A DNA stretch of 64,000 nt from Acholeplasma oculi (GCF_900166985.1 NZ_FUZK01000003.1:124001-188000); one strand, 5' to 3'; shown: positions 18,316 to 27,407, counted from the first letter of the stretch. The notes: generated from the letters alone by a model not told the origin. Program-made: numbers and translations.

Positions 18316-19194
18316 CTATTTTTTTTGTTCAAGAAATTTAAATAGTACCTTTTCTTTTTCATCTGTATTATCTTGTCCCATATCCTCATTACGCAATATT
18401 ATTGTTGATGGAAAAATCATTTTACCTTCTTCGTCTTCCTTGGGTTCATATCCAGGCTTCCAACATTTAGTAATATACGGCATAGGTTTAATATTTTTTA
18501 AATATCTTGGTAAAATAACTTTACTGTTTTTCACTTCAAAAGGTAAATACGGATTTCTTTTTTGATTCATCAACCATTCAACTAAAGCAAAATTGTATTG
18601 TGCCCCTTCTGGAGTAATTATCGTATATTTATCTTTGGGGTTTTGTACAAAAGCAAATGATCTTGGTTCAAATTCTTTCCATAATGCTCTGCAAAACATT
18701 CCGTTATACAATTTTCCAATTCTATGATTGCAACCATTTTTTATTTTCCTTACTTCTCCACATATAGAACACACCTGTTTTTTAATCACTATATCACGGC
18801 TTATAAAAAATGAATACGGGAATAGCAGTTCAAGATTTTGAATATATTTTTGAATTCTATCAAGATGAAATTCTTCCGCCCATTGATTTTGATATTCATT
18901 CGTTTTTTTTACTAGTTCAATATCTTTTGTGGTATCTTCCATTAAATACCATGCTTGATCATATTGATTCTTTCTTAACAGGTAATCAATTCTTAAAAAA
19001 CTAGTCTTAATTCTAAAAATAACTCTATAACACGCTAATTCGTTAGCAAATGATTCAACTTTTTGTTCAACACAAAATGCAATATATCCATATATATCTT
19101 TCCATATTTTAGCGTCAATAATAATTGGATTCCATGACTTTAAACTTTTATAAATTTTTGATAATAAAGCATCTTTAGTCGTAATCTTTGTCAT
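18316..19194 (-). CDS. Hypothetical protein with Cys/His zinc motif
   Basis: 292 residues. The first 140 residues are helical. A likely zinc site follows: CSICG (about 142-146), then CNH about ten residues on, then GKLYNGMFC, giving C-x2-C...C-x-H...C. Similar Cys/His stretches are seen in uncharacterised accessory proteins of bacteria, but I cannot name the family. It overlaps the end of the small membrane-protein gene upstream by 20 nt and precedes the large nuclease-like gene, so the three are probably one operon. The C-terminal tail is acidic. Confidence 0.6.
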   Translation of the reverse strand: MTKITTKDALLSKIYKSLKSWNPIIIDAKIWKDIYGYIAFCVEQKVESFANELACYRVIFRIKTSFLRIDYLLRKNQYDQAWYLMEDTTKDIELVKKTNEYQNQWAEEFHLDRIQKYIQNLELLFPYSFFISRDIVIKKQVCSICGEVRKIKNGCNHRIGKLYNGMFCRALWKEFEPRSFAFVQNPKDKYTIITPEGAQYNFALVEWLMNQKRNPYLPFEVKNSKVILPRYLKNIKPMPYITKCWKPGYEPKEDEEGKMIFPSTIILRNEDMGQDNTDEKEKVLFKFLEQKK

Positions 19195-19666
19195 TTATGC
19201 TTCCCATGATCTTTTCGAAATCTTCAGCAGTTCCATTAAACTCTAATTCGGTTGTTTTAGTTTTTCCTTTTTTAACTATTTTGAGTTTAACATCAACCTT
19301 GTCAGCCGGCTTTTTCTTAATCTTTAAATAGTCATATATATAACTTGAAACAACATTAATTAGTATCGAAATAGCTGGAGTAGAAATAACTATAGTTGCA
19401 AGTTCAAGCAAATCGTTGTGTTGCTGTAATTCACCAGTATTTCCTTCAGCAATATCAACTGCTCCTAACAGATGAACATGCTTATTTAGATAATCATAAA
19501 AATCTTCTGTTCCTTCTGGAAACGTCCATACAACTGAATCTTTTTCACTATAAGTCTTATCCGGTATGATAACTACATTTGATGTTAACTCTGAGTCAAT
19601 TACGTTTTCCTTAACTAATTCATCTATCGGATTAGATGACACATCTGAAATTTTTAATTTATCCAT
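19175..19666 (-). CDS. Small protein with one membrane segment
   Basis: 163 residues from ATG 19666, chosen because an AAGGAG box lies 7 nt upstream; a longer frame to 19765 lacks this. A hydrophobic segment ELATIVISTPAISILINVV (about 100-120) is followed by a basic stretch and a beta-hairpin-like part (KVDVKLKIVKKGK...TELEF) and a short helix. The layout recalls the small constant components that accompany effectors in some bacterial conflict systems (EACC1-like), but I cannot confirm that. It overlaps the next gene by 20 nt, pointing to coupled translation. Confidence 0.6.
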   Translation of the reverse strand: MDKLKISDVSSNPIDELVKENVIDSELTSNVVIIPDKTYSEKDSVVWTFPEGTEDFYDYLNKHVHLLGAVDIAEGNTGELQQHNDLLELATIVISTPAISILINVVSSYIYDYLKIKKKPADKVDVKLKIVKKGKTKTTELEFNGTAEDFEKIMGSINDKDYD

Positions 19667-19816
19667 ACTATTCTCCTTATATATTGTTTTTAGCAATTTT
19701 TTTTGAAAACGATTTCTAATTTTAACTATTTGTAAATTTTTTACCGTAAAAGAAAAGTAGTTCACTTACTTCATACTTCTTCTATTAAATATCAAAGATT
19801 TAAAACCATTTATAAT

Positions 19817-20605
19817 CTATTCAAAGAAGTTTTTTAATTGCTCTGCAAAACGAGGATTTAATAACGGATCTTTATCAATTTTAACTGGAAAAGCATGATA
19901 ACTTTCACCATCCACTCCATCTCTATTAAACCTTATATATCTATCTGTTAACTTATTATATGCAAACAAACTGTCTGAATTATCGTTTGACAAATGTGCT
20001 TTTTTTATCAGTTTATAACAGGCGTCATGATCATCTTTCTCTAATATAGAATCATGATCTTGATTCTCATAATTTCTCAAATAACAATGCTTTTTTGAAG
20101 GTAAAAAATATGGGAAAAACTGTTTTTCTCTTTCAATATAAAAAACTCTTACCCTTAAATCTTCCGAAAAACTTATAACAATTTCAGTTTCAATTATTGG
20201 AATATCAAAATCTTCGGATGACAGCATGCTAAATATTTTATTTTTAAATATAGTGTTTATAAATGATCGGGGAAATACACTTTCAAAAATATTCTTGATA
20301 CTCTCAGGATTAATTATATAATCACAATTTTCTTCTTCATCTAAAGTTTGAAATTTCACTTTACTTAAAAACATAGTAACAATTTTATAAATATCGTGTC
20401 GTTTTTTTAAGTTAATCTTGTTGGAAGCAAAAATATAACTGCTCAGTATATCTGCAACTTCTTTAGGAAAAACAATTCTTGTTTGAATAGATTGTTCATT
20501 TATTACTGTATTCAATCTACTTAATCGGTCATAAAAATTATACTCTTTTTCTATATTGTCATAAAACAAAAATTTGGGATTGATAATATATTTTCTTTTT
20601 ATCAT
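19817..20605 (-). CDS. Hypothetical partner of the DUF3696-type ATPase
   Basis: 262 residues; family not recognised. It is mixed alpha/beta with no membrane segment or signal peptide. A strand-rich part (PIIETEIVISFSEDLRVRVFYIE, split about 138-160) is followed by an acidic stretch with clustered His and Asp (NQDHDSI, DDHDACY). It starts 7 nt after the ATPase stop, so the two genes are almost certainly coupled. Two-gene ATPase/partner units of this type are common in defence islands, where the partner is often the effector. No nuclease or toxin motif is convincing here. Confidence 0.65.
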   Translation of the reverse strand: MIKRKYIINPKFLFYDNIEKEYNFYDRLSRLNTVINEQSIQTRIVFPKEVADILSSYIFASNKINLKKRHDIYKIVTMFLSKVKFQTLDEEENCDYIINPESIKNIFESVFPRSFINTIFKNKIFSMLSSEDFDIPIIETEIVISFSEDLRVRVFYIEREKQFFPYFLPSKKHCYLRNYENQDHDSILEKDDHDACYKLIKKAHLSNDNSDSLFAYNKLTDRYIRFNRDGVDGESYHAFPVKIDKDPLLNPRFAEQLKNFFE

Positions 20606-20612
20606 TTCAACT

Positions 20613-22244
20613 TTAACTTTCCATCTTTGTGTTTTTTATTGCTCTTGCCTTTAACATTAAACTAAGTTCTTTTTCTTCTTGATCAAAGAAACCATTTGGC
20701 CACTCATCTATGTATCCAAGACTATCTACTTTTACAGTTTTAAAATATCCATTGTCGGTGAATAACAGTTTTATTCTTTCACTCATATCAGTTTTACTTT
20801 CAATAACTCTTCTGCGTAATCTAGAGATAAAATGATCACTGTGTGTCTCTACAATAATGTTTTTATCACGAGATATTGCCATTATAAAGTCAAATAATAC
20901 ACTTTGTGCACTTGGATGTAAGTGTATTTCAGGTTGCTCAATAATAATGAACTTTCCACTTTCGGAATATAATCCTAAAACAAGAATTGGCAAGAGTTGA
21001 CTTATTCCGAAACCTACATTATTAATCGGTATCTTATTTTTATTTAAGTTTGTAAGTTCGATCTCATATATACTCTTTCCTGCATACTTAGTCACATTCA
21101 CTTCCTTTGCAAGATTAAATCTTTCACAAAGCCAATAATTAATTGCTGTTAAAAGTTTCCCTTTTGAAATCTCTATATCTCCTTGTTCATTAATTATCCT
21201 TGGATATGCGATACTTTTGTCATAATAACTGGCAATAATAGCATTTGCGTTCTCTCCCTGCCTACCAATTTCTTTAACAATATCATTTGATCTAATGTAA
21301 ATTGACTCTGGAAATTGTCTTAAAGGTCCTATGTGTGCAATTTGATTAAATATTTTTTGAATGCTAATATGCATTGAGTTGACAAAAACTGTGTCAAGCG
21401 AAACATTTTCATTGCGATCTATACGAAAAAGACTAAAATCATCTTGAAAGTATTCTTCTAATGTATTATCCTTATCACTAGAACTTATGATTTCAAACAT
21501 TTCATCTTCGTACTTTTCATCAATTTGTGGCTGCAGAGCGTTAAATCGTATTCTGGCAAATTTACATGTTGCTTGAATAAAATTCTCATTTACAACTTGA
21601 TGAAAATTATTGTAATCAACTTTTTTTCTTCTTAAGTACCTATCAAACCTTAGAAATAAACGATTATTGGTTTCTACTCTGTATTTAATCGTATCATTTG
21701 GCAATCTTCGTTCATGAAAAAAATCTAATTTAATAGGATAAATCACATCTTTTAAGTTGATTGTATAACTAATTTTATCTATAGCAACTTTATCATTCTT
21801 TTCTTTTATTGTTAACTCTAAAGTAAATTTGCCCTTTAATATTTCATCAAAAGCTCTATTTAACTTTTCATAAGAAATTCTTCCTCTATTTGTTTTTTTA
21901 TCAATAACACTAACAAATTCTCTAACCAAACTGTTTCTTCGGATTAATGATTTATTAAGTTGTGTTTTTTGGAAACTATCTGAAAAAGTAAAAACCATTG
22001 ATTTATCGCTATTATCATTTTGATTTATCGTGTTTTTTATACTACCCAATTTAACTTGTTTACCATCTAATACAATCGGCGTGGAATTAATGCCTTCTTG
22101 AATACTTTGAGATATCATTAAAAGACTTTGTATAAATGACGTTTTCCCACCACTATTTATTCCTGTCAATACAGTTATGTTTGAGTCATCAGTATCAAAT
22201 TCATACTTCTTAATACCTTTAAAATTATTAATACCAATCTTCAT
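20613..22244 (-). CDS. AAA-type ATPase with DUF3696-like C-terminus
   Basis: 543 residues. Walker A is GINSGGKTS (28-36), the ABC-like signature is GFGISQLLPI (about 410-420), Walker B is FIIIEQPEIHLHP (about 430-442) and the histidine switch is ETHSDHFISRLRRR. The last 40 residues contain YIDEWPNGFFDQE, the typical DUF3696 ending. This is the OLD-like/AAA_15-21 ATPase class found with nucleases or toxins in several anti-phage systems. A TATAAT at 22273-22278 and an AAAGGAG box give it its own promoter and a strong ribosome site. It heads a two-gene unit with the 262-residue partner. Confidence 0.85.
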   Translation of the reverse strand: MKIGINNFKGIKKYEFDTDDSNITVLTGINSGGKTSFIQSLLMISQSIQEGINSTPIVLDGKQVKLGSIKNTINQNDNSDKSMVFTFSDSFQKTQLNKSLIRRNSLVREFVSVIDKKTNRGRISYEKLNRAFDEILKGKFTLELTIKEKNDKVAIDKISYTINLKDVIYPIKLDFFHERRLPNDTIKYRVETNNRLFLRFDRYLRRKKVDYNNFHQVVNENFIQATCKFARIRFNALQPQIDEKYEDEMFEIISSSDKDNTLEEYFQDDFSLFRIDRNENVSLDTVFVNSMHISIQKIFNQIAHIGPLRQFPESIYIRSNDIVKEIGRQGENANAIIASYYDKSIAYPRIINEQGDIEISKGKLLTAINYWLCERFNLAKEVNVTKYAGKSIYEIELTNLNKNKIPINNVGFGISQLLPILVLGLYSESGKFIIIEQPEIHLHPSAQSVLFDFIMAISRDKNIIVETHSDHFISRLRRRVIESKTDMSERIKLLFTDNGYFKTVKVDSLGYIDEWPNGFFDQEEKELSLMLKARAIKNTKMES

Positions 22245-22460
22245 AAATGATCTCCTTTGTATATCAATTTTTATTATATTTATGTTTATAATTTGTAGTA
22301 TTTTAAATTGAGACTATTTCGTTAACAAACATTCCAATCTATTTGAGGTCACAAAGACATCCAGTCCGTATAGTTTCATCTATTCCATTTTATGCAATCT
22401 AGTCCACTTTTTTTAGTCTAAATGATACTAAATAGGGCTTAATAAGGCAATTTCAGCTAT

Positions 22461-22736
22461 CTAAGCATAGTATGAGATGAAATATTCTACTCTATTTTCC
22501 GGAAAGAAAGATTTTAACTCACTATATAATTGACCCGCTAAAGTCTTATTATGTGCAAGTACTAAGGTTTTTTTACCAAGGGATTCTATCATATTGGCCA
22601 TGGTAAAGGTTTTACCAGTACCTGTAGCACCAAGTAGAATCTGTTCTTTTTTGCCATTTAAAAAGTTTTCTTTTAATTCTTTAATGGCATTTATTTGGTC
22701 ACCTTTCGGTTGGTAGGGGGATTTTAGTTTAAACAA
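22461..22736 (-). pseudogene. uvrB: Truncated second copy of uvrB 5' end
   Basis: A 91-codon frame whose first 90 residues match intact UvrB at 89 positions (G to S at residue 72), then it stops where UvrB continues [10 protein letters not shown]. Walker A is intact but everything after it is gone. The DNA has about 8 percent mismatches, nearly all silent, so the copy was under protein-level selection until recently. Such a pattern fits a uvrB start brought from a diverged strain rather than a simple tandem duplication. No working helicase can be made from it. Confidence 0.92.
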
Positions 22737-22824
22737 TATATACCTTCTTTACTAGAAAAAATGTTTAGTTAATTTTAACATTTATATGTAAAAATAACAA
22801 GGAAATCAAAAGTTTTAGCCTTGT
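22471..22824. repeat. Right copy of the ~355-bp imperfect direct repeat
   Basis: Counterpart of 11291-11646. It includes the truncated uvrB frame, the same upstream sequence (identical for about 30 bp before the start codon) and a degraded version of the terminator hairpin (22795-22825). Homology ends shortly after CCTTGT on one side and fades near codon 88 on the other. Confidence 0.88.
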
Positions 22825-22858
22825 GTTTTTTAGTGTATGCAACTAAATATACTATAAT

Positions 22859-23521
22859 CTATTTTTTAAGTTTATCCACTTTTACATAATCCGAAAAAGA
22901 TTTAATATACGACTTAAATTTAAAAGTTTCTTTTATTATTGCAACTTTTAAAATCCCTTTTAGTAACCCCATCACATCATTAGTAATAAAGGATTCTAGC
23001 AATTTCCATCCTGTTGACTCTAAAACATATCGATGGGTTGTATCTATAAATTTGCTTTCTTCATCTCTACCGGCCTCTTTAAATTTTTGAATTAATGCTT
23101 CAAAAAAAGTATCAATAACAATTTGGTTGCCAAGTGCTAAGATTCTATCTAAATTCAAATCTAATACTTTAGAGAAAACAAATTCTCCTTCTACAAATGG
23201 TATGATTAAAAGTTGAGTTCCGCCCTGATATCTCCATGTGGATATTTTTTCTAATTCTTCTATGATTTGGATGTATTCTTCAATATTGAATTCATTTCTA
23301 AAGTTTTCTAGAAAATTTTGTGGACTATTCTCAACTCCAGGTAAGAAAAAATCGATACTTGATCCTGATCTACCATGAATATACTGAATATTATTAACAA
23401 TTTGTTCTTGTGCAGTTGAATTGTTATTTGGGTTTAAAAATAGGATGTTTACAGCTCTCATACCACTATTTTCAATTTGCAAAAAATTCTTTAATTCATT
23501 TAAATTTCTAAATCCTATCAC
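22859..23521 (-). CDS. Hypothetical protein, unknown function
   Basis: 220 residues; not recognised. It starts with GTG at 23521, nine nt after a strong GGAGG box. Visible features are a conserved-looking stretch GRSGSSIDFFLPG (about 50-62), a strand-helix region QGGTQLLIIPFVEGEF (about 99-114) and a basic C-terminus. No membrane segment. It follows the 203-residue gene by 32 nt, so the two form a small operon beside the right repeat. Similar GRSG..DFF..G stretches occur in uncharacterised accessory proteins, but I cannot name one. Confidence 0.6.
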   Translation of the reverse strand: MIGFRNLNELKNFLQIENSGMRAVNILFLNPNNNSTAQEQIVNNIQYIHGRSGSSIDFFLPGVENSPQNFLENFRNEFNIEEYIQIIEELEKISTWRYQGGTQLLIIPFVEGEFVFSKVLDLNLDRILALGNQIVIDTFFEALIQKFKEAGRDEESKFIDTTHRYVLESTGWKLLESFITNDVMGLLKGILKVAIIKETFKFKSYIKSFSDYVKVDKLKK

Positions 23522-23553
23522 ACTATAAATCCTCCATTTAAAGTCTCATAAAC

Positions 23554-24165
23554 CTATTCATTTATTATTCTTTTACCTCTATTATCAAACTTTTTCGATT
23601 CTATTTCTTCATAATACTTTGAAACATCTACTCTTTTATTAAACTTTATATAGACCTTATGTCGGAAAATATTCAACTTTGATATCTTAAATGATACTTC
23701 TAAAGTCGATTTATAAAAATAATCTATTTTTTGGCACCTCTCGTTTAACTTCAAACTTTCTTCCTCAATCATTTCATCACGATTTATGTTACTATGTTCA
23801 GCATCACCCCTTGGAATATACCATGGTTTAAAAGTATAATAAAAATGAAATAGTGGAAATGCTACTGATTGTAATGGAAAGATGGTTTCACGATATTCTT
23901 TAATTTCATTTAGTGTTATATTCAATCTCCCATTTGCCTCAAAATCAGGAATTATCATTAATACACTACGAATCCATTCTCGGTTTATTTTTATATTTTT
24001 GAGATAAACAGGTCTTCTTCCCGTATTTGCAAATATCAGGAAAACAATTCCATCATCATTGAGTTTAAAATCTACTATGATGTTTTCTTTTCTAAAAATA
24101 CTTTCTTTCCATCTTTCGGAAACATGATTAAATATTTGTTCTGCATTAATTGGAAGTTTATCCAT
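23554..24165 (-). CDS. Hypothetical protein, unknown function
   Basis: 203 residues; not recognised. The central part is strand-rich (IIVDFKLNDDGIVFLIFAN, then GRRPVYLKNIKI), which suggests a beta-sandwich; the C-terminal third is basic. The start at ATG 24165 has a GAGAGG box at a good distance. It is the first gene of the two-gene set with the 220-residue protein. The location between the right uvrB repeat and a broken P-loop gene marks it as accessory. Confidence 0.6.
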   Translation of the reverse strand: MDKLPINAEQIFNHVSERWKESIFRKENIIVDFKLNDDGIVFLIFANTGRRPVYLKNIKINREWIRSVLMIIPDFEANGRLNITLNEIKEYRETIFPLQSVAFPLFHFYYTFKPWYIPRGDAEHSNINRDEMIEEESLKLNERCQKIDYFYKSTLEVSFKISKLNIFRHKVYIKFNKRVDVSKYYEEIESKKFDNRGKRIINE

Positions 24166-24200
24166 AACGCGTACCTCTCTTAGTTATTTTTCTTTATCCT

Positions 24201-24347
24201 TTATAACGAATAAAACCAATCTCTAATATAGTTAAGGAGCCTTTTGAAATCATCTTTATGTAAATACTCTTTAACAATTTTGATTGATGTTGTTGATTTG
24301 CCAATACCAGTTGGTGCATCAAATAATAAACCTTTGTTCTCAATCAT
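24201..24347 (-). pseudogene. P-loop ATPase fragment
   Basis: A 48-codon frame from ATG 24347 contains LLFDAPTGIGKSTTSIKI, a clear Walker A motif of the helicase/ATPase type, and then stops. No Walker B or further domain follows, so this is the leftover of a larger DEAD-like or AAA protein. It lies at the edge of the island next to 250 bases with no gene. Confidence 0.5.
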
Positions 24348-24602
24348 AGATTCAATTTAGTTTGATAATATATCATGTATACTCAAATAGTATTACTCAT
24401 TTTTTCCAAATGGTGTCAAGAATTATGTGTGAATCAAATTAATTATGATATAAAAGTACCTTTTTATAAAATACATAATTTATTGTGTACTTGACTTTTT
24501 ATTTCTGTGATTATGTTTCAATTAAATTAGTGAGAGATCAATATCTATTAACATTCGTATTTCCAACTCTCCAAAGGATAATAATACTATAAATAATCAA
24601 TG
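24348..24602. other. Stretch without a recognisable gene
   Basis: About 255 AT-rich bases between the P-loop fragment and the ABC transporter accessory gene. I see no coding frame, clear hairpin or repeat. Confidence 0.5.
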
Positions 24603-25562
24603 TCATATATCTAAAGAATCATCTAGCACCGTTTCTTTTCTTGATATTTTCTTAGAAATCAACAATGTTGTTAAAATTAATACAACACTTATAGCAGAAA
24701 CTACTACAATATGAGTTACCATGTTGTTCATATATTCAATTTCTATTCGTTTTCTAAATAGTTGATTTATACTTATCCCATTTATATAAGGATAATTAGA
24801 TACATCCGCATCAAGAACATTTATTAGACTTTCAATCTCATCAGTTTTAAAATCTACTTCATTATCAATAATCATTAATTGATATTGTGGCACTGTGCCT
24901 ACAAGTTCAATATAAGTTTCTTCAAATATATAAGCATGACTATAACCAACTGCATTCAAATTGACTTCATCCGGTAAACCATTATGACTAACAAATTCGA
25001 TTAGATCTAATCGTTCTCTTGTTTCTTTAATGACTGCATACACTTGAAAGTTAACCGGTACATTTTCTATATAAACAATCATTTGTTCACCAACTGAATC
25101 TAGTCTTTGGAATTTTGTTAAGGATGTAATCTCGTCAATAATAATAGGATTGTCTATTTCAGAAAAATCTAGCTCAGTTTCTATATGTAATATTTCAATC
25201 GGTTCAATATTATAAATTGAGCTTCCTGGATCATGATATACAGGTAATCCTATTTCTAGAAGACCTGGTGTAATGATATCAACTACGACATTTTGACTGA
25301 CTGAAATTAAGTTTCTAGTTGTATACTCTATGGATTTGTATTTAGAAGTTTCATTCTCTGGGAAATTTGGATAAACACTGGTATCTATTACTGCAAGATG
25401 TTTTGGTAAATCTTCAATTTTATTCAATTTGGAATTATTACTCACTTCAACACTGATAATTGCATAAAGAAATAAACTTAGAATTACTATGCTACATGCA
25501 TAAAACATGAATTTGGTTTTTGGATTCTTAAAGTGCTTCAATATATTTTTTAAAATATGCAT
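24603..25562 (-). CDS. Two-pass membrane protein of the ABC operon
   Basis: 319 residues. One membrane segment lies near the N-terminus (KFMFYACSIVILSLFLYAII, about 17-36) and one near the C-terminus (IVVVSAISVVLILTTLLIS, about 285-303), enclosing about 245 extracytoplasmic residues. The family is not recognised. It is the last gene of a unit with two FtsX-type permeases and an ATPase, 48 nt after the ATPase gene, so it may be the periplasm-like accessory or substrate-handling part. The ends (lysine-rich N-term, acidic C-term) fit in-out-in topology. Confidence 0.7.
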   Translation of the reverse strand: MHILKNILKHFKNPKTKFMFYACSIVILSLFLYAIISVEVSNNSKLNKIEDLPKHLAVIDTSVYPNFPENETSKYKSIEYTTRNLISVSQNVVVDIITPGLLEIGLPVYHDPGSSIYNIEPIEILHIETELDFSEIDNPIIIDEITSLTKFQRLDSVGEQMIVYIENVPVNFQVYAVIKETRERLDLIEFVSHNGLPDEVNLNAVGYSHAYIFEETYIELVGTVPQYQLMIIDNEVDFKTDEIESLINVLDADVSNYPYINGISINQLFRKRIEIEYMNNMVTHIVVVSAISVVLILTTLLISKKISRKETVLDDSLDI

Positions 25563-25610
25563 ATAACGTACTTTTCCTTTTTATTACTTTGATATGTTTC
25601 TATATATAAT

Positions 25611-26267
25611 TTAAATTTGAACAGGATTGATTTTCCCGTCCTTAATTTCATATATTTTGTTAAACTTTTTTGCGAACTCTAAATCATGTGTTACTACAAT
25701 TATGGTCATACCTTCGCTATTGAGTTTTTTTAGTATACTTAAAATATTGTCTCTATTCTCATGATCCAAATTACCCGTTGGTTCATCTGCTAGTAACATT
25801 TTTGGATTTGAAATGATTGCTCTTGCAATTGAGACTCTTTGTTGCTCCCCACCGGATAAAATTTTTACCCTTTTATCTTTAAGTGGTAATATATCTAATT
25901 TTTCTAGGATTCCATCTAAGTTGGGTTGTTTTTTCTGATTAGAAAACATTAATGGTAACATTACATTTTCACCAACTGTATAATCCTCAATTAAATGATA
26001 GGACTGAAATACAACGCCAATGGATTGATTTCTAAACTCAGCTAACTGATTATCATTTAATTTTGTAAGATTCTTATCATTAAATATGTAATATCCTTTT
26101 GTTGGAGTATCTATCGTAGATAATATATTGAGTAATGTTGACTTCCCACTACCCGATTTACCTATAATTGCAACAAAATCGCCTTCGTTAACATCAAAAT
26201 ACAAATCATTTAATATAAATGTCTTTTCTTTATCATAACTTTTATATATATTTTGTAATTTATACAT
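25611..26267 (-). CDS. ABC transporter ATP-binding protein (LolD/MacB type)
   Basis: 218 residues, the standard length. Walker A is GKSGSGKSTLL (about 37-47), Q-loop VVFQSYHL, signature LSGGEQQRVSIARAI, Walker B MLLADEPTGNLD and switch histidine VVTHD are all present. The GNLDHENR ending of Walker B places it in the LolD/MacB/FtsE group, which powers FtsX-type permeases rather than classical importers. It lies 12 nt after one permease gene and serves the two permeases upstream. Confidence 0.93.
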   Translation of the reverse strand: MYKLQNIYKSYDKEKTFILNDLYFDVNEGDFVAIIGKSGSGKSTLLNILSTIDTPTKGYYIFNDKNLTKLNDNQLAEFRNQSIGVVFQSYHLIEDYTVGENVMLPLMFSNQKKQPNLDGILEKLDILPLKDKRVKILSGGEQQRVSIARAIISNPKMLLADEPTGNLDHENRDNILSILKKLNSEGMTIIVVTHDLEFAKKFNKIYEIKDGKINPVQI

Positions 26268-26279
26268 TAATTTTCCTCA

Positions 26280-27407
26280 CTATAAATCCGAATTTGTTAT
26301 GCTTCTGTATTTTATGAATCTTGTTGCGATGATCGTTTCTATGACTGGTATTAAGTAAATGACACACAATGAAATTAATAACTGTTCGATGGGTACCCAT
26401 GTAAACTCAAATTCATTATTCGTTGATAAAGTGATTCCATATATCACCATACCGAGTATCAAACTCACAATAGTAGAATATATGCTTAAGATAGCAATTT
26501 CTTTTAGAATCATCTTTCTTAAGTGACTTAGTTTCATGCCCAATACAACAAAAACGGTATACAACTTGTTTCTTTCTTTTATGGTTAAATGAACAGAAAT
26601 TATGATGTTAATCGATAAGAAAACCGCGACTAAACTAAAAAATGTCACAGATATTCCTTGAAACATACTATAACCATCTGAAAGTTTATTTAATATGGTG
26701 GTAAATGATTCTATATATAACCATGGTAGTGCTACTTGATATAATTCCCCAATTTTATCAAACGTTGATTCATGTGTAAGATTTGACTTTATATAATAAC
26801 TTTGAAAATAATAATGTGGATTTCCTTCTGTACCCCCTAAGTACTCAGGAAATTGATTTGCAAAATCCACATAATCCATTACAAATATTTGATGCATGTT
26901 AGGATAACTTGTTTCTTTATCACTAAACTCAAAATAACCTGTTATCTCATAAGAAACTCCCTCCACTTCTATGATAGAGTTCATTTCATACGTTTCTATT
27001 TCCTTAAAATAGAAAATTGAAGGTAATGCATGTATCCGGTCATATGATGTAACATTGATATCGTAAAACCTGTTTTCAATTAACAATTTTTCATGTTCTA
27101 TGTTTGTACCAACCACATACGTATGCTTTTGATTGTACATGATATTCATGTTGTTAAAAGGTATGACAACATCGAAGTTATTCTTTAAATCATTAAAATA
27201 ATATTTCTCGTTTTCTACATAATTTAGATCATTTATGAAGAGCCTATATTCATCAGGTTTTAAGTAAATATTTTTGATCACAGACTGCTTTATCGTTTCT
27301 GTCATAAAGATTCCAAATATTAAGACCATACCTGCTAATACAATTCCTATGAGAGGAAATATGAACCTAGTTGACTTTTGACCAAAAGTCTTAAATTTTA
27401 TGTTCAT
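26280..27407 (-). CDS. FtsX-type ABC permease
   Basis: 375 residues with the FtsX/MacB layout: one N-terminal membrane segment (FIFPLIGIVLAGMVLIFGIFM, about 15-35), a large extracytoplasmic domain, then three C-terminal segments (about 245-270, 295-318, 335-365). The gene overlaps the first permease gene by 4 nt (ATGA) and is followed by the ATPase gene. With the 410-residue protein it probably forms a heterodimer. Substrate unknown; related units move lipoproteins, peptides or antibiotics. Confidence 0.85.
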   Translation of the reverse strand: MNIKFKTFGQKSTRFIFPLIGIVLAGMVLIFGIFMTETIKQSVIKNIYLKPDEYRLFINDLNYVENEKYYFNDLKNNFDVVIPFNNMNIMYNQKHTYVVGTNIEHEKLLIENRFYDINVTSYDRIHALPSIFYFKEIETYEMNSIIEVEGVSYEITGYFEFSDKETSYPNMHQIFVMDYVDFANQFPEYLGGTEGNPHYYFQSYYIKSNLTHESTFDKIGELYQVALPWLYIESFTTILNKLSDGYSMFQGISVTFFSLVAVFLSINIIISVHLTIKERNKLYTVFVVLGMKLSHLRKMILKEIAILSIYSTIVSLILGMVIYGITLSTNNEFEFTWVPIEQLLISLCVIYLIPVIETIIATRFIKYRSITNSDL

